Below, piece after piece: positions 24,031 through 35,523 of a stretch of DNA of 64,000 nt (position 1 is the stretch's first letter; each line of letters starts with the position of its first letter). The notes under the pieces were generated by a model. That model ran no database searches, was not told the DNA's origin, and saw only the letters and a program-made list of their open reading frames with translations. Source of the stretch: Adenophora triphylla var. japonica (taxonomy: Eukaryota; Streptophyta; Magnoliopsida; Asterales; Campanulaceae); contig JAFEMH010006970.1 in the NCBI GenBank assembly GCA_022495995.1, positions 42,891 through 106,890 of the forward strand, written 5' to 3'. The translations under genes were made by a program, and so were the position numbers.

Positions 24031-26781
24031 TGTAACGACCCCAAATTTCCACAACAATAATAATACTTAATTGATAATAAAATAACCTCCAACGGCTACT
24101 AAAACCATAATTCAAACACTAACCACAATTTTAAATAACTCAAATGCTGAAAAACGGTAACAATTTCAACGGCTATTACAATCCACTAGCTCAACAAAAT
24201 CCTTAAAGTCTTACAATCTCTCAAATAACTGCAATAACTAACTAAAGAGTCTAAAAATAAAATAAGCTAAAAACGATCCTTGAACTCCTTATGAAGTGCT
24301 CCCGAACCGTTTCACATCCTCCCTATATGAAATCTGGAAGAAAAAGAGTATGAAAGGGTGAGCGAACAATACCCAGTAAATTCATATACAACCCCTCCGG
24401 TTACTAAGGAGGAGTTGACCTGAAGGAATATCAAACGATACAATTTTCAAATAACAATCGAAGACATAACGAAGTACAAATTCGAAATCATTATTTAACA
24501 AATTCTCAAATCACATGTCTTTCAAAATCTCAATGATTTCACAAACTGAGTTAACAAATATTTTGGAGTTCCAAATGATGACGAAATCGATTCAAATTGA
24601 CTCGAATGGTTTACTTATTTAAAACTGTCCCATACCAGCCTTAACTAACTAAACCACTCACAGATTTTTAGAAATTTCAAAGGACTGATAAGCTGAACAA
24701 AGTTGACTCGAATGATCTAATCATCTACAACTGTCCCATACCAGCTGTAGATAATCAAATCATTCACAGACATCATGATCACATAAGTGATCCACTGACC
24801 TTATTAAATCAAAATCCCATAAAGGGAACAAAAGCTCACAAGGAGCACTAAGGTTGACTCCGCAGAGTCCTAAACAGTGTATCCAGAACACTCCACCACT
24901 CCTACATTGAAGCGGTGAACTAAGTTTGCCCGAAGGCCAAATATCAAATATACCCCGCCGAAGCAGGTTGTCTAACTTAGTGATCATTAATGGAACAAAA
25001 ATCACATCATATAAAAACTCATTTTTTATACAGAATACGAACTTCCACAATAACAACAAAATTCTGTATTTACGAAAACAAAAGGACGATATAGCAAACG
25101 AATAACAAAAGATTAGCAAATAACGGTAAACGAGGGAGTCAAAACAAATACTGACGCGAGGTCAGCTTTTACGTATCAAAAGAACGTACATCTCCAAGAA
25201 ATATGCGGAAGCCTAAACAATGAAACGGAGCGGAATCAATTAACTTAAAGATGTATAATCCCTTACCTCGATTGTTTGTACTCGAACAATTGCTAACTCC
25301 GATCGGATCTACACAAATAAATAATATCCGTTAAGTACGAATTAACTACTTAATACTCCGTCTCAACTTAACTTTATTTTACTTCACTAACTTATGAGTT
25401 AATTCTATTTAATTCCATCTCAAGTTGCTTTCTACTTCTAGAGTTTTTCGAAATACCCTTCACATAACTACCAAAACACCTCTAGGGTTTACCCAACTAC
25501 CCTTAGGTTTCTAACATTTTTATTCCCCTTTTTTAAATAATTTCCTAAAGGTCTTTTGACTTTTCATTACTCTCAAAAAGGTCCCTTTAAGTTTTCTTAT
25601 TCCTAGAAAAGTCCCTTTAGTTTCATAATTGCAAAAAGGTCCTTTAACTTTCTAAAATTATAAAGAAGTCCTTTGACTTTCAGAATTTTACAAAACAGTC
25701 ACTCAACTTTCAAAGATTACAAAACAGTCCCTCATCTTTCAAAAATGACAGAACAGTCCCCTAACTTTCAGGATTTACAAAACAGCCCCTAATTTCCAGA
25801 TTTTCAGTTTGGGTCACTAGGGTTTTGAAAACTGATTTTCAGCTTTTAATCTTGGTTAGATTTCTAACCAAAAACACTTTTATTCAAAATCAAAACCTTT
25901 TTGATACCAAATATTTTACCCAAATCAATTTGTAAAACAATTTTACACCAAAAATTATTTACACAAAACACACACACACACACATCACACACATACAAAA
26001 CACATAAAAATATTTATTTTTCTTTAAATCTTTCTTGGTATGAACAATCCTAGATTAACCTCCATTAATTCATACACAATCCTATTTCAATAATCTTTTA
26101 TAGGATTTATATTTTCCATCACATAATATATTCATAATAAAAATCCCAATCTAATCTCAAGTGTTTCTAGGATTTTCTAGACTTTAAATTTAAGAACAAT
26201 AATTATTGAACGAAACGAATACAAACCTTATACCAATTGTTCTTTCTCTTTTCCTCTTACACACACAGCAATTCTCTTCCTTTTCTTTTTCAAGTTGGAT
26301 GGCATTTTTTTTCCTTCTTCATCACTCACGGTTGACTCCCTCTCTCACGGCAGAATAGTACCGCCTCCTCTCTCTTTATTTCTTTCTTTTTGTAAAAATA
26401 AACTAACCCTAGATATTAAAAGAATATATTTATAATATGGATTTTCCATCCTAGGTCAATTAATTTCTCTTAGCCCATTAGGTAGTTTAGCCCAATAATA
26501 ACTAAAGCCCAAACACAATTCAATTTTTTTTTATTAAAAAGATAATTCAAATAATTTAATTTAAGGAAATAATTTAATTATTAGAAAAATTTATTAAAAA
26601 TGAGTATTTAAAAAAAAGTTTTACTAAATCTAAGCCCAATACCAAAGTCCAACTCATCTAAATAATTTAACCCACATAATATAATTCCTAGGACTTCAAT
26701 ATAATTATTAGTCCCTCTAAAAGCCTAATTGAAAATTTAACAATTTATCAAATAATTCTCGAAAATTTTTGGGTTATTACA
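24031..26781 (-). repeat. 5' LTR of the LARD
   Basis: About 2751 bp, partner of 20995-23743 with scattered single-base differences. The AC microsatellite length differs, and the matching 119-codon frame is at 25119-24760. Its minus-strand end abuts the primer site. Confidence 0.93.
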
Positions 26782-26786
26782 GTTGG

Positions 26787-29700
26787 AGTTCCAGTTTCTT
26801 ACTCCCCGGTCTCTATCCGTGAAGCCTTCCCCAATCTGGCCCTTCAACTGTTAGCCTCAAAAATATGAAGTCTGTTTAGGCTCAAATTATAGGTGATGAA
26901 CCATTTTTAACCGGTGAAGGCAACAAAAAGTCTGACCTGGACCCCTTGAATTACGCTCCTGCTGAAATTGTTGACCGGTTCATCATCTGCCGGTCAGGAA
27001 CCCATATTGAATCACAATGATACAATTTGAAGCCATGGAAGCTATTTTTCTACGGAAGGAATTTGATTGGTGTAAATTTATCTTCAATGTCATAGTGATG
27101 GCTTTCAAGAAGTTTAGAAAGGAGAAGCCTCTAGCTCTTGCCAACAAGGCCAAACCTTTTCACTATCTTCTTATCAGCAGCAGAGTACTGAGAAGGAATA
27201 AAGAGATTGTAGTTGCTTCTACAGGTCAGCCCAAGTATTCTCAAACATGGGTTAAATCTTTTGATAAGTCTGACTGGAGTAGAATAATTGATCAGTCGGC
27301 CAAGGAGAAGGAAGCTACTGAAACCTCAATCGGTCCCGTCTCAACTGATCCTGCCTCAACCGAAACCCTACCAATTAAGAAAAAGAAAAGACCAATCAGG
27401 CCTAAAGTTAAGAAATCGGTTATGCCTGGGTTCTCTCAACAGGTTACCACTCTGCCGGTCAAGAGGAAGGCAAGCGATACCGATGCTCCCACTCCATAAG
27501 TTACAACCTCTCCACCGGTTAGGACAAGAAAAGTAGCCAGGAAGCAAGCTACACAACCACAGACAACCCCAACTCCCTCTAAAAAATCTCAACCTACTAC
27601 ATCCTCCATGCCTCCACCTAAACCAAAATCCAAACCTCTCCCTAAAACTCCTGCCCAAATAGCCAAGGAAAATGCTGAGAGAAGAAAGCAAATAGAGGCA
27701 GATATATCAAACTTTGTGCCCTTCATCCCTAAAAGGTTATTCTCTCACGATTTCCTTACCGGTGAAGCCGATGCATCTACAACCGGTTACCCCTCAGATC
27801 CATCGGTTAGAAAATGCTGACCGATCAGAAACCCAACCTTCCATATCTTCTACAACAATCCCTAGGCTATTCAGAACAAAGTCATTCCTTCAGCCGACTA
27901 GGTATTTCCCATTGATCATCTCACTCCCTTTCTCAGAAGACTGCTAGAATTTCATGAGCTCTCAAAGCTGTTAGTTCCTCTCGGTGATGCTTGAAACTAT
28001 GTTGATTATGAGAAAACTCATGAGGAGAAAGGCATCTACTTCAGCAAATATTTCCAACTTAATGAGTTTGACTATTTTCTTTCAAAGCTAGACCTATTCA
28101 AGCTCTACAACTGATTTTTAATTTGCTTCTCAATTTTGTGGAATGCCATCTTTCTTGCACAAGATCGGTTGCGTCAGGACATGATGATACATGTTGTGCG
28201 GACAGACTTTGCTATGCTATATAATGTCTGGCACAATCTTTAGGAGTCAGACCCTTATCAAATGTGTAGACCTGAAAATTCTAACGATCTACTACCATAC
28301 TTTGACACTGAGCCTGTGTTACTTGGTCCACGAAGAAACCAGTTGATCCAAAATGTCATGGACCTTCTAGAGAATATGTTGGAGGTAGATAGAGAGCTAC
28401 AAGCTATGGGGAACATCAATCTAGCTGATTTTTTCTCCTCAGTCCATTCCAATAAAGATAGGTGAACTTCCACAACCGATGCGGAGATTGATGAATTATT
28501 TGATGACAAGGATGGTAATGATGAAGAAGCTGATGTTGAGGTAGCTAGCTCTAGTTCTAACTCAAACTCAAGTTTTGATAGTGGGAAAGGTGATAGAATG
28601 GAAATGGTTAGACCTCAACCGGTTGCTGCTACACCGGGTAAGGAATTGGGAAGAGGTGACCATGTGACCAATGCTGCTTCTGAAACCCAGGAGGAGGCTC
28701 GACCGACTTCATCACAACAGTTAGACCACCGGTTAGAACACCCTCAACCGATGCATCTGCAGAACCAGTTGAGGAGGAGAAAGTTGTTACCAATGTTGAT
28801 GATGTTATTCTTTAGGCTGTACTGGCAACCAGTCTGTTTGAAAGTGAAGTGGATCAATAGAGGACAACAGCTGAGGAGTATGCTACTCAAGCAGCTATTG
28901 AGGCAAGTCTGTTGGTTGCTCACGCCATTGCTAAAATCAAAGGAAAAGCCTCTGTTGAAGAAGTTGAGTCAATCTTTAAAGAAAAATATACCACCCTCTC
29001 TGATTTCTTTGATGACGATGATATCGTGGAGTTTAGAGCCCATGAACCGTTTGAGTATAATCCTAATGATCTATAGCTCATCCACCTCCTGAATTCAACT
29101 TCTCTGTGGATCAGAAGGATCTTATGTCAACCAAAAATTATTACACGTCAAGGGCTTCTATTCCACGGTTGCCCAACGACATGTTTCTCTTTGACCTTCA
29201 TGAGAAAGTTTCAAGTTCAAGCCATCTTCAACCGATCTCAATGCCTCCATCTATAGCCGATGTGCTTCAGTGCCCAAGGAGGCAAGACATACTGCAAACT
29301 TTCATAGATGTTGTTGAGGAAATGAAATTGGGATCTCTTCCTGAAGAAACTCCTCCCCATCTCACTAAAACAAAGGGTCCTGGTGAGACTAGTTTGAGAT
29401 TTGCTGTGCTAAGGGTTTTGAGACTTCACAAGCGTCCTCCTCCACCTCTCAATACCATAGTTACCCTTGGAAAGATGAGCAAAAACTGGTCCTTGATTTT
29501 CCTACTAAGCAGAAGGCACTCCTACCAGTTCAATCTGCTAGAGCTGGTTCTTTAAGGATGGCCGGTCATACTCCATCGAGTATTCCTCGACCGATTGAGT
29601 CCTCTCTCCATACTTCAAGTTTCTTTATCCGGTATTTCTCAGTGAATGGTAGAATGATAAGGGTGCTGGAGCTTCGTATTATGGCTTGGACTTTTGAAGT

Positions 29701-30250
29701 GACAAAGGTGATGGGCTTTATGCCACAAGTGCCAAGATTATCAGTTAGGAGGAGGAATGGTGCCATTCACCCACAAAGCAATATTCGCTATGCTCATAAA
29801 CTGACTATCTTAAGACTAGCTGCTCTAGTCAGGTTAAGGTAAAGAGCTATTCCTTTGGCTCCCTTAGCTGCTGAGATGATGTTGAATGTTTTTGAAGAAG
29901 CTAAGGAAATGGAGTGTTCACTTGAGTTTAGCATGCATAATAATGGTTTTATGCCTTTGGTTGTCTCAGTCTCTACTGATTCCAGCTCTGAGGAGAAGAC
30001 TATTGTTGTTGATTTTCCTCCAACCGGTCAGCACCTTTCAATCGATCAAGCCCCCGTAACCGGTTAGCTCCCTCCAATCGGTCATGCCCATCTCCTATCT
30101 GGTCAAGCTTCTATGACCGAAGCTCCCACTTCACCTGCCCCTTCAGTCGTTTCCATTTGCTTAACCGATTCTGTCATCATGTCTACTCTTCCACCGATTG
30201 TTAAGTCATCTTCTGCACCATCGGTTACAATGCCAAATGGTGATGATGGT
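26787..30250 (+). pseudogene. Decayed unknown coding region (Pro/Ser/Lys-rich, gag-like?)
   Basis: Open segments follow one another in the same direction with stops or frameshifts between them: 27017-27820 (one TAA at 27497-27499), about 27830-28465, 28480-28660, 29106-29555, 29558-29842 and 29855-30067. Composition changes along the protein: an N-terminal helical part (FDWCKFIFNVIVMAFKKF), a basic Pro/Thr-rich linker (KKKKRPIRPKVKK), a second helical part (NQLIQNVMDLLENMLEVD) and an acidic Ser/Asn-rich stretch. From memory it resembles long repetitive hypothetical proteins annotated in some Lamiales genomes. No enzyme motif is seen, so I assign no function. Confidence 0.5.
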
Positions 30251-30257
30251 GGTCCTA

Positions 30258-31609
30258 TATAAGTACCCCAATCCGGACCGCTCTCCATCTGAGCATACGG
30301 GAAACACCTAGGATCCACGCATTCGTGATCCCAAAGACCCGTAACGTTCAAAAGGTCCAAATTGACCCGCCAAACCAAGGGAGGACCTTTCAGGGATAAA
30401 AGGAAATTAAAGGACTTTGCAAAAAATGATAAAAATGCAAAAAATACATCAGCTTGCATACATGTCCGTACGGACACATGTGAAAGCAAGATGCGTCCGT
30501 ACGGACACTTGTGTCAACACGCCAGAATCTCCCCAAAATCTCCCTAAAGTCCACAATATTCCATGAAATCCAAAAAAACCAAAATATTGTAATTACAGAA
30601 GAGTTCGTACAGACACTTTTGCAATTTTTTTGGTCCTATAAATAGAGGGCACCCCAGACCATTTTACTCACACCTCAACTCTCTCTTACCTCCCTACAGC
30701 CTTCAGGTAACATTCTAAGCCATTCCGGCCTCTTCCGGTCCTTCCCGAGGCCTCCCGAGCCATCCCGAGGCACTCCGAGCCCTTCCCAAGCCATCTCGAG
30801 GCACTCCGAAGCCCTCTCGAGGTGATCCCAGTCCATCCAGATCGACCTCCCGATGTCCCACAAACCCCATTCATCCCCAACCAAACTCCAAACACCCAAA
30901 CGGCTCAAACCGGTCCAAACCCGCGAGTCCAAACGAGTGTGAACAAGTGCTAATTAGGGGAGGTTCTGCCCAAATGAGTGCATAATTTCTCTCCTCTTTA
31001 GATCCCCCGAGTGTGATATCAAGAGTTAATTATGGGAGATTTTGCCATTAGTGAGGGCAAAACCTCTCTCCTCTTTAAACACCCTCAACCACACACGTTC
31101 TCCCGAGGAAGATAGACACAAACCAACATTGGTACGATCTCCTTCCGCACATTTAAATACTGCTTTAAATTCCAGTCTTTAAATACATTACTTCTTTAAA
31201 TATACCGCTTACAATGTAGTCTATATTTACTATTCATGCAGACCCAAACCGTACAAACGATACCATAAGACCTTCCATTGCGCTATGGAGGTCTGATGGT
31301 GATAGCGGTTTGTTAATATTCCTGCACTGTCTTTCAATTATTTACTTAATGCATTTTATTTAAAAGCACACACACACACACAACATTTAAAGAAAAAGGG
31401 TACAGAAAGACTCATATATACGAGGCGACTCAGGTGAGCTCAAAATATCTTTTCCCGAGGCATAACCTGACCTCTGAACTCAAAATCTCATCACACAACA
31501 AAACAACCTTTTCTCAATGTTTTGGGCATATGATCAAAACGGTGTGGCGACTCTACACACACTCTCAAAAACGCGAGATGCCGCCCGCGTGCCAGATCGG
31601 GTAATTTCA
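30258..31609 (+). repeat. 5' LTR of the outer Tat-like element
   Basis: Starts TATAAGTACCCCAATCCGG (the 3' LTR has TGTAAGTAACCCAATCCGG) and ends GGGTAATTTCA, directly before the primer site. Palindromes lie at 30463-30476, 30495-30506 and 30603-30614 (degenerate). The TATA box TATAAATA follows at 30637-30644. A run of CCCGAGGC-type words (30740-30840) and a CA repeat near 31370 lie downstream. Confidence 0.88.
30463..30644 (+). promoter_or_regulatory. LTR promoter: three palindromes upstream of a TATA box
   Basis: TGTCCGTACGGACA (30463-30476) and GTCCGTACGGAC (30495-30506) are perfect palindromes. GTTCGTACAGAC (30603-30614) is a decayed third copy, 22 bp before TATAAATAGAGG (30637). Each copy is followed by ACA or ACACTT. 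The same palindrome and flank recur upstream of antisense gene B (35172-35214), which suggests a shared binding site. Confidence 0.7.
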
Positions 31610-31610
31610 G

Positions 31611-31630
31611 TTGGCGACTCTGCTGGGGAC
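31611..31630 (+). other. Primer-binding site of the outer element
   Basis: TTGGCGACTCTGCTGGGG directly follows the LTR. This sequence is characteristic of Tat/Ogre Ty3/gypsy elements. I recall it as complementary to a tRNA-Arg 3' end, an identity not tested here. The inner element has the matching TTGGCGACCCCGCTGGGG. Confidence 0.8.
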
Positions 31631-32021
31631 ACTTTGTTTTTAAAAAAAACTTTTAAACAAAAAAAAAATATTTTTTTAAAACAATGATGAGGTTCAAACT
31701 TTCATTTACCCTTTCTTTGACTGTTGTGTGTGTGTGCATGTGCTTTACTTTTTTTTGCTTATTCAAAAAAATACAAAAAAATGCATCATCCGAGTACATA
31801 ATTTTAAAACACATTCTGCAAAACTTTCTGTTTTACTCAGAAAAGGAATTTTAGTGACCGCACACTACGCGCACTCTTATCCTGTACACTGCACACTACA
31901 ACCCCAAACCCAGGATGGTCTCAGATGCAGTTCGATTGGTGTTCCTATGTCTTTTGAGCGCGCACGGGATCATTCCAAACTTCCCATCCTAGCCAGTGTC
32001 AACCATGCACTTTTGCGTCAC
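31631..32021 (+). other. Leader (5' UTR) of the outer element, first part
   Basis: Non-coding. The stretch 31850-32021 matches the inner element's leader on the other strand (about 61480-61280): shared CACACTACAACCC, then CCCATCCTAGCC, then CATGCACT. The leader is interrupted at 32021 by a solo LTR. Confidence 0.7.
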
Positions 32022-33008
32022 TGTAGACACCCCATTCTGAACCAATAATTCATGATTACACTACTCTTCGTCTCTCTTTTGTGTTTTGATGAAAACATAT
32101 TAGTTTCGTCACGTTTCGTTAAGTTTCTAACTAACCTTGTTAGTTTTGGACCTAACTGACTAACGGAATAACTGAAGAGGACAGAATAGTCAATTTACTA
32201 GTTGTCCCGCGCGGGACATACGTGTCTCGCGCGAGACAACCCCTCTGCAGGATGTGCAAAATCACTTTCCTTCTCCGTTTCAACCTATTTTCTTGATAAA
32301 CTCTTATCCAATTCGGGTCTCTACTGATTTGTGGAGTTCTAGAACCTTCCTTGGGTGGAATCCTATCTTGGTGACCAAGTAAATCAACCCCTATAAATAC
32401 TAGATGACTTCCAGTATTTCGGGGGACGGTCGACAGACAATTTACTGGTTTCTCTTCTTGAAAGATTCCTGCAAATCACTCATAAACAACTCTCAAATTC
32501 GTCCATCAACCTTGTTGATCGACGAACACCAAGGTTCAAGCCTAGAATAAAGGCGGAACTCCGTCCAAATCATTTCTCGACCGAGGAAGGAGGAGAAAAC
32601 ACTTAGAACCACGTTCTAAACCAAATACTTTCTAAACACAAGGTAAACTCCTATATTTTAACTTTCTTCTTCTCAATCTCTCTAATGACTTTTAGAGTAG
32701 TGTAATCCCATCAAAAGGATTAGCCTAGAGTCCTTTCAATCCATGAAGGTGATCTCGAAGCATGCAACCCGACATTCCTAATTACGAAATTAATTAGGGT
32801 TTTCTTATTCTTAAATATTATGTTATTTTGATTGATAATCCCCCTTAAGCAAGACCGATCTTCGGATTGAGTGGATGCGGTGTTCCTTGACCTTCCAAAT
32901 CCATCACTTAAGCCGCGAACCCAAATCTTTCAAAAAGGTTTTTCTTATTGTTTTCTTAAATAAATAATAAGCGGCGACTATGTGTTCATTAAAAATCGCA
33001 TCGCTACA
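32022..33008. mobile_element. Solo LTR with perfect GTCAC target duplication
   Basis: Runs TGTAGACACCCC to ATCGCTACA, flanked by GTCAC on both sides (32017-32021 and 33009-33013). The inner Tat-like element shows the uninterrupted leader at the matching point (GTGTCACACTTTGTCC, read on the minus strand near 61290), so an empty site is present in this window. Two palindromes (TGTCCCGCGCGGGACA at 32203-32218 and TGTCTCGCGCGAGACA at 32223-32238) lie about 155 bp before TATAAATA (32392). No internal region remains, as expected after LTR-LTR recombination. Confidence 0.92.
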
Positions 33009-33013
33009 GTCAC

Positions 33014-33672
33014 ACTCTGCCCAGACTCGGTTGGTTTTTGACCCAGTGCGTGTCATAAAGCCTGGATACATATCCCATGTCGGCCATTATCTGAGTTAAA
33101 GCCCTGAAATCAAGATCTCTTGCGCAAGCAAAACAATGAAAGGTCATGCTAAAATCTTGATTGGTTCAGTCTAAAAACACACAAAAACAAAAAAAAATTG
33201 GATGCCAATCAAGGCCCAGATCTATCCAAACACAAACACAAAATCAAAAAAAAAATGGATGCCGTCAAGGCTCAGACTGCTTCAGTCCCCAAATACAACA
33301 GAAAATCCAAAAGCTGGATGCCGCCAAGGCTCAGACAAAAGGCAAGCAATAGATCTTGCGTCTCGACAAAGCTTTAAAAGTAAATCACAAATCACTAACA
33401 ATTAAAACACTTCTTGATGAGTACAAGCACGGTCTACTCTCAAGCTCACAACATGCTAAAAGACAGCCTAATACATTTAACAAATAATGTGTCTGCAATG
33501 CAATGAATGGATACTTAGGAGGTCATTCCGCGCCACTCGCGCTTGTCCCCTCGCCATTCTTCCCTTTCTTCCCTCGTCCCCGACGAGTCTTCTTTCGCTC
33601 CACGTGAGCCAACTCTGTCTCTCTCATTCCGAGATCAGGGGTCCTCCCCTTCGAGTCAAACAATCCAGTAGT
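33014..33672 (+). other. Leader of the outer element, second part, with short repeats
   Basis: 33014-33065 continues the leader match to the inner element (CTCGGTTGGTTTTTG, GTGTCATAAAGCCT). Three units of the type TGGATGCCGTCAAGGCTCAGA lie near 33199, 33256 and 33314. From about 33480 the sequence becomes the 3' flank of antisense gene B. No gag is present. Confidence 0.65.
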
Positions 33673-35046
33673 TCACAGAGCTTCATTCGCCCGTGCCTCG
33701 GCCCGGATCTCTTCCCTGTGAGTCTGCAAAAGGGGACCTCTCTCCGTCAGTCGATCAACTCTGGTCTCATAATCAAACAAAGCGTCTCCCGTAACATTCC
33801 GAGGGTTAGACCAGGCTTCTGCACTTCTAAGGCTATAGCTAAGACGGCAACCTTGCCCCAGAATCGCTTCACGCCTGCTCCCCAAAACCACTTGGGTCTG
33901 CCCAACATGCTGCTCGTACCAATCCAGGTACTCGGTGGTTAACACAATACTCTCCCGACTTCCGAGGAGAACCACAAGAGGGAAAGCGGAATACTTCCAT
34001 ACCCACAGAAAATACAAAAAGGCATCTGAATCTGTTATAGAGAAATAAGATACCTCCATGGTGGCGATGTCGTTCCAACCCAGCAAAGGCTCCTGCCTCA
34101 TCCCAAACTGTCGAGCAACGAGCGACGGGATATAGAAAGAGGACCAAGACAACCCCGGAACTCTGACAACATAGGAACCTTCCTGAAAGGCCCTCCTAGT
34201 CTCAATCCCCCAGTGAGGAACCCACCAACAGATCTGATGCGTACCAAGCTGTGCCATCCATCTCTCCCAGGCGGACTGATCCATATCCAATACAAGAGGT
34301 CGCCGAGCAAACGTCCACGGACTAAAAGATGTCGGAGACTCAGGCATGGCTTGAAGCCTCTCTCGCAACCACAAGGTGAGCAAAATGGGGCTTCCCCCTC
34401 GCATGAACCTATCCCCCGTCGCCAAGCGATCAATGTCGTGAAGGGTCTCCCCCAGAACCAACGGAGCAATATCCTCACCGGCTCGGCAGTGCCCTACCAC
34501 ATCCAATAAGGCACTGTCACATACCCCAAGGGAGCTGACCATGAAAAGCGTTGCTATCACGCATAAAGCAAACGCGTTCCAAGAGACATCACTCTCGTCA
34601 TCACCCATAAACCGCTCAGGCAGCGCAGAAATGTCAATATGACCAGAATCAAAAGTCATACCTTGCGCTTCTTCCAACAAAGTCCGAAGAAAGTATGCAA
34701 GCTTCACGCTCACGGTCGCACCCCCGATCAAAGGAAGCGAGATGGCCTCCACCTCTGGTCCTCCAAGCAAAGCCCGAAAATCCTCAAAGGTGGGCGTAAT
34801 CTCATTGTAGGAGAAGCTATACACATGCCTCCTAACATCCCAGAACCTTGCAGCAGCCCGCAACAACTCCCAATCAGGAACTAACTCCTTAAGGGACCAA
34901 ATCGAGCATAGTTGAAATCTCACCTCAAAAGCCCATTTATTGTGCCTCATATGTTGCTTCATCCACATCTTGAGCTGCTCAAGAAAATGTACTTGCCTCT
35001 CCTTTGAAAGCCTCGGCAAAATTCTCGGAACCAACGAAGATTCCAT
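33673..35046 (-). CDS. Antisense gene B: mobile-domain-like (DUF7745-like) protein, intact
   Basis: Intact frame of 457 codons on the strand opposite to the element's genomic RNA. The N-terminal half has FWDVRRHVYSFSYNEITPTF followed by EDFRALLGGPE, the pattern 'aromatic strand, E-[IL]TPT-[FL]ED, LLG' of plant mobile domain and DUF7745 proteins. Further signatures are NAFALCVIATLFMV (residues about 175-190), GGSPILLTLWLRERL (about 235-250) and VVRVPGLSWSSFYIPSLVAR with QFG after it (about 310-330). The C-terminus is charged (EEIRAEARANEAL). It is homologous to 47775-49323 in the inner element. PMD proteins of plants (MAIN, MAIL1) act in nuclear gene and transposon silencing; no catalytic residues are apparent here. 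The ATG at 35046 matches the start of the inner copy. Two palindromes lie 126-168 bp upstream. Confidence 0.8.
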   Translation of the reverse strand: MESSLVPRILPRLSKERQVHFLEQLKMWMKQHMRHNKWAFEVRFQLCSIWSLKELVPDWELLRAAARFWDVRRHVYSFSYNEITPTFEDFRALLGGPEVEAISLPLIGGATVSVKLAYFLRTLLEEAQGMTFDSGHIDISALPERFMGDDESDVSWNAFALCVIATLFMVSSLGVCDSALLDVVGHCRAGEDIAPLVLGETLHDIDRLATGDRFMRGGSPILLTLWLRERLQAMPESPTSFSPWTFARRPLVLDMDQSAWERWMAQLGTHQICWWVPHWGIETRRAFQEGSYVVRVPGLSWSSFYIPSLVARQFGMRQEPLLGWNDIATMEVSYFSITDSDAFLYFLWVWKYSAFPLVVLLGSRESIVLTTEYLDWYEQHVGQTQVVLGSRREAILGQGCRLSYSLRSAEAWSNPRNVTGDALFDYETRVDRLTERGPLLQTHREEIRAEARANEAL

Positions 35047-35523
35047 GGCAAAAATGGAGGTTTCTTGAGAAAATGGGGAAGAAGGGTCGAATTTAACTAC
35101 AAATGGGAGAGGGGAGATAAGGGAAATCCAGATTTTTAGTAAATCTTATACTCTCTCCAAAAGCAAGAAGTGTCCGCACGGACCACTTTGCATGCATGAA
35201 GTGTCCGTGCGGACCACTTTGCAGCCTGGCTAAATTTTCAGCAACTGCAAAACAGTTGCTGCCCGCAGCAGGACCTTGCACCCGATTGCTCAAAAGCCTT
35301 GCCAAAGCCATTTTCGGCCCCCATAAACTAACCACAACTGCATTCCCAGCTCATGCGACATGCACAAAAATAAAATAAGCTAGAAACAATTCCTAGGCCA
35401 GTCCCCGTAATCACAGATAAATCATCACAAATAAAATAATTTGACATGCCAAATACAAGTGTTTTATTACATACACAAATGTCTTTTACAATACAAAAAA
35501 AAATAGGGGAAACAAAAGGAGTC
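35047..35523 (-). promoter_or_regulatory. Antisense gene B promoter region with palindromes
   Basis: GTCCGCACGGAC (35172-35183) and GTCCGTGCGGAC (35203-35214) are each other's reverse complement and lie in tandem. The second is followed by CACTTTGCAG, closely matching the LTR copy at 63891-63902, which is followed by ACTTTTGCAA. On the minus strand a TATA-like AGTATAAGAT lies about 25 bp further downstream, near 35146. The remaining sequence to 35523 separates the stop of gene A from this promoter. Confidence 0.6.

Larger units (their letters stand above)
20995..26781 (-). mobile_element. LARD: 2.75-kb LTRs around 287 bp, perfect target duplication
   Basis: Two nearly identical LTRs flank a tiny interior without gag or pol. 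GTTGG occurs on both sides (20990-20994 and 26782-26786). On the minus strand the 5' LTR is followed by a primer site starting TGGTATCAAAG, close to the Met-tRNA type. A polypurine tract (TTTTAAGGGGATAAAAA) precedes the 3' LTR. Such large retrotransposon derivatives depend on proteins from autonomous relatives. LTR ends TGTAATAACCC and GGTCGTTACA suggest a Tekay/Del-type parent, from memory only. The young age is inferred from few LTR differences, judged by eye. Confidence 0.93.

Noticed and set aside
21724..25119. Identical 119-codon ORF in both LARD LTRs
   Set aside because: LTR copies are duplicated by retrotransposition, so conservation between them is not evidence of coding. No domain or codon signal supports a protein.
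30675..30932. 85-codon minus-strand ORF in the outer LTR
   Set aside because: It is produced by a run of CCCGAGGC-like words within the LTR. No domain and not conserved in the other LTR copy as far as visible.
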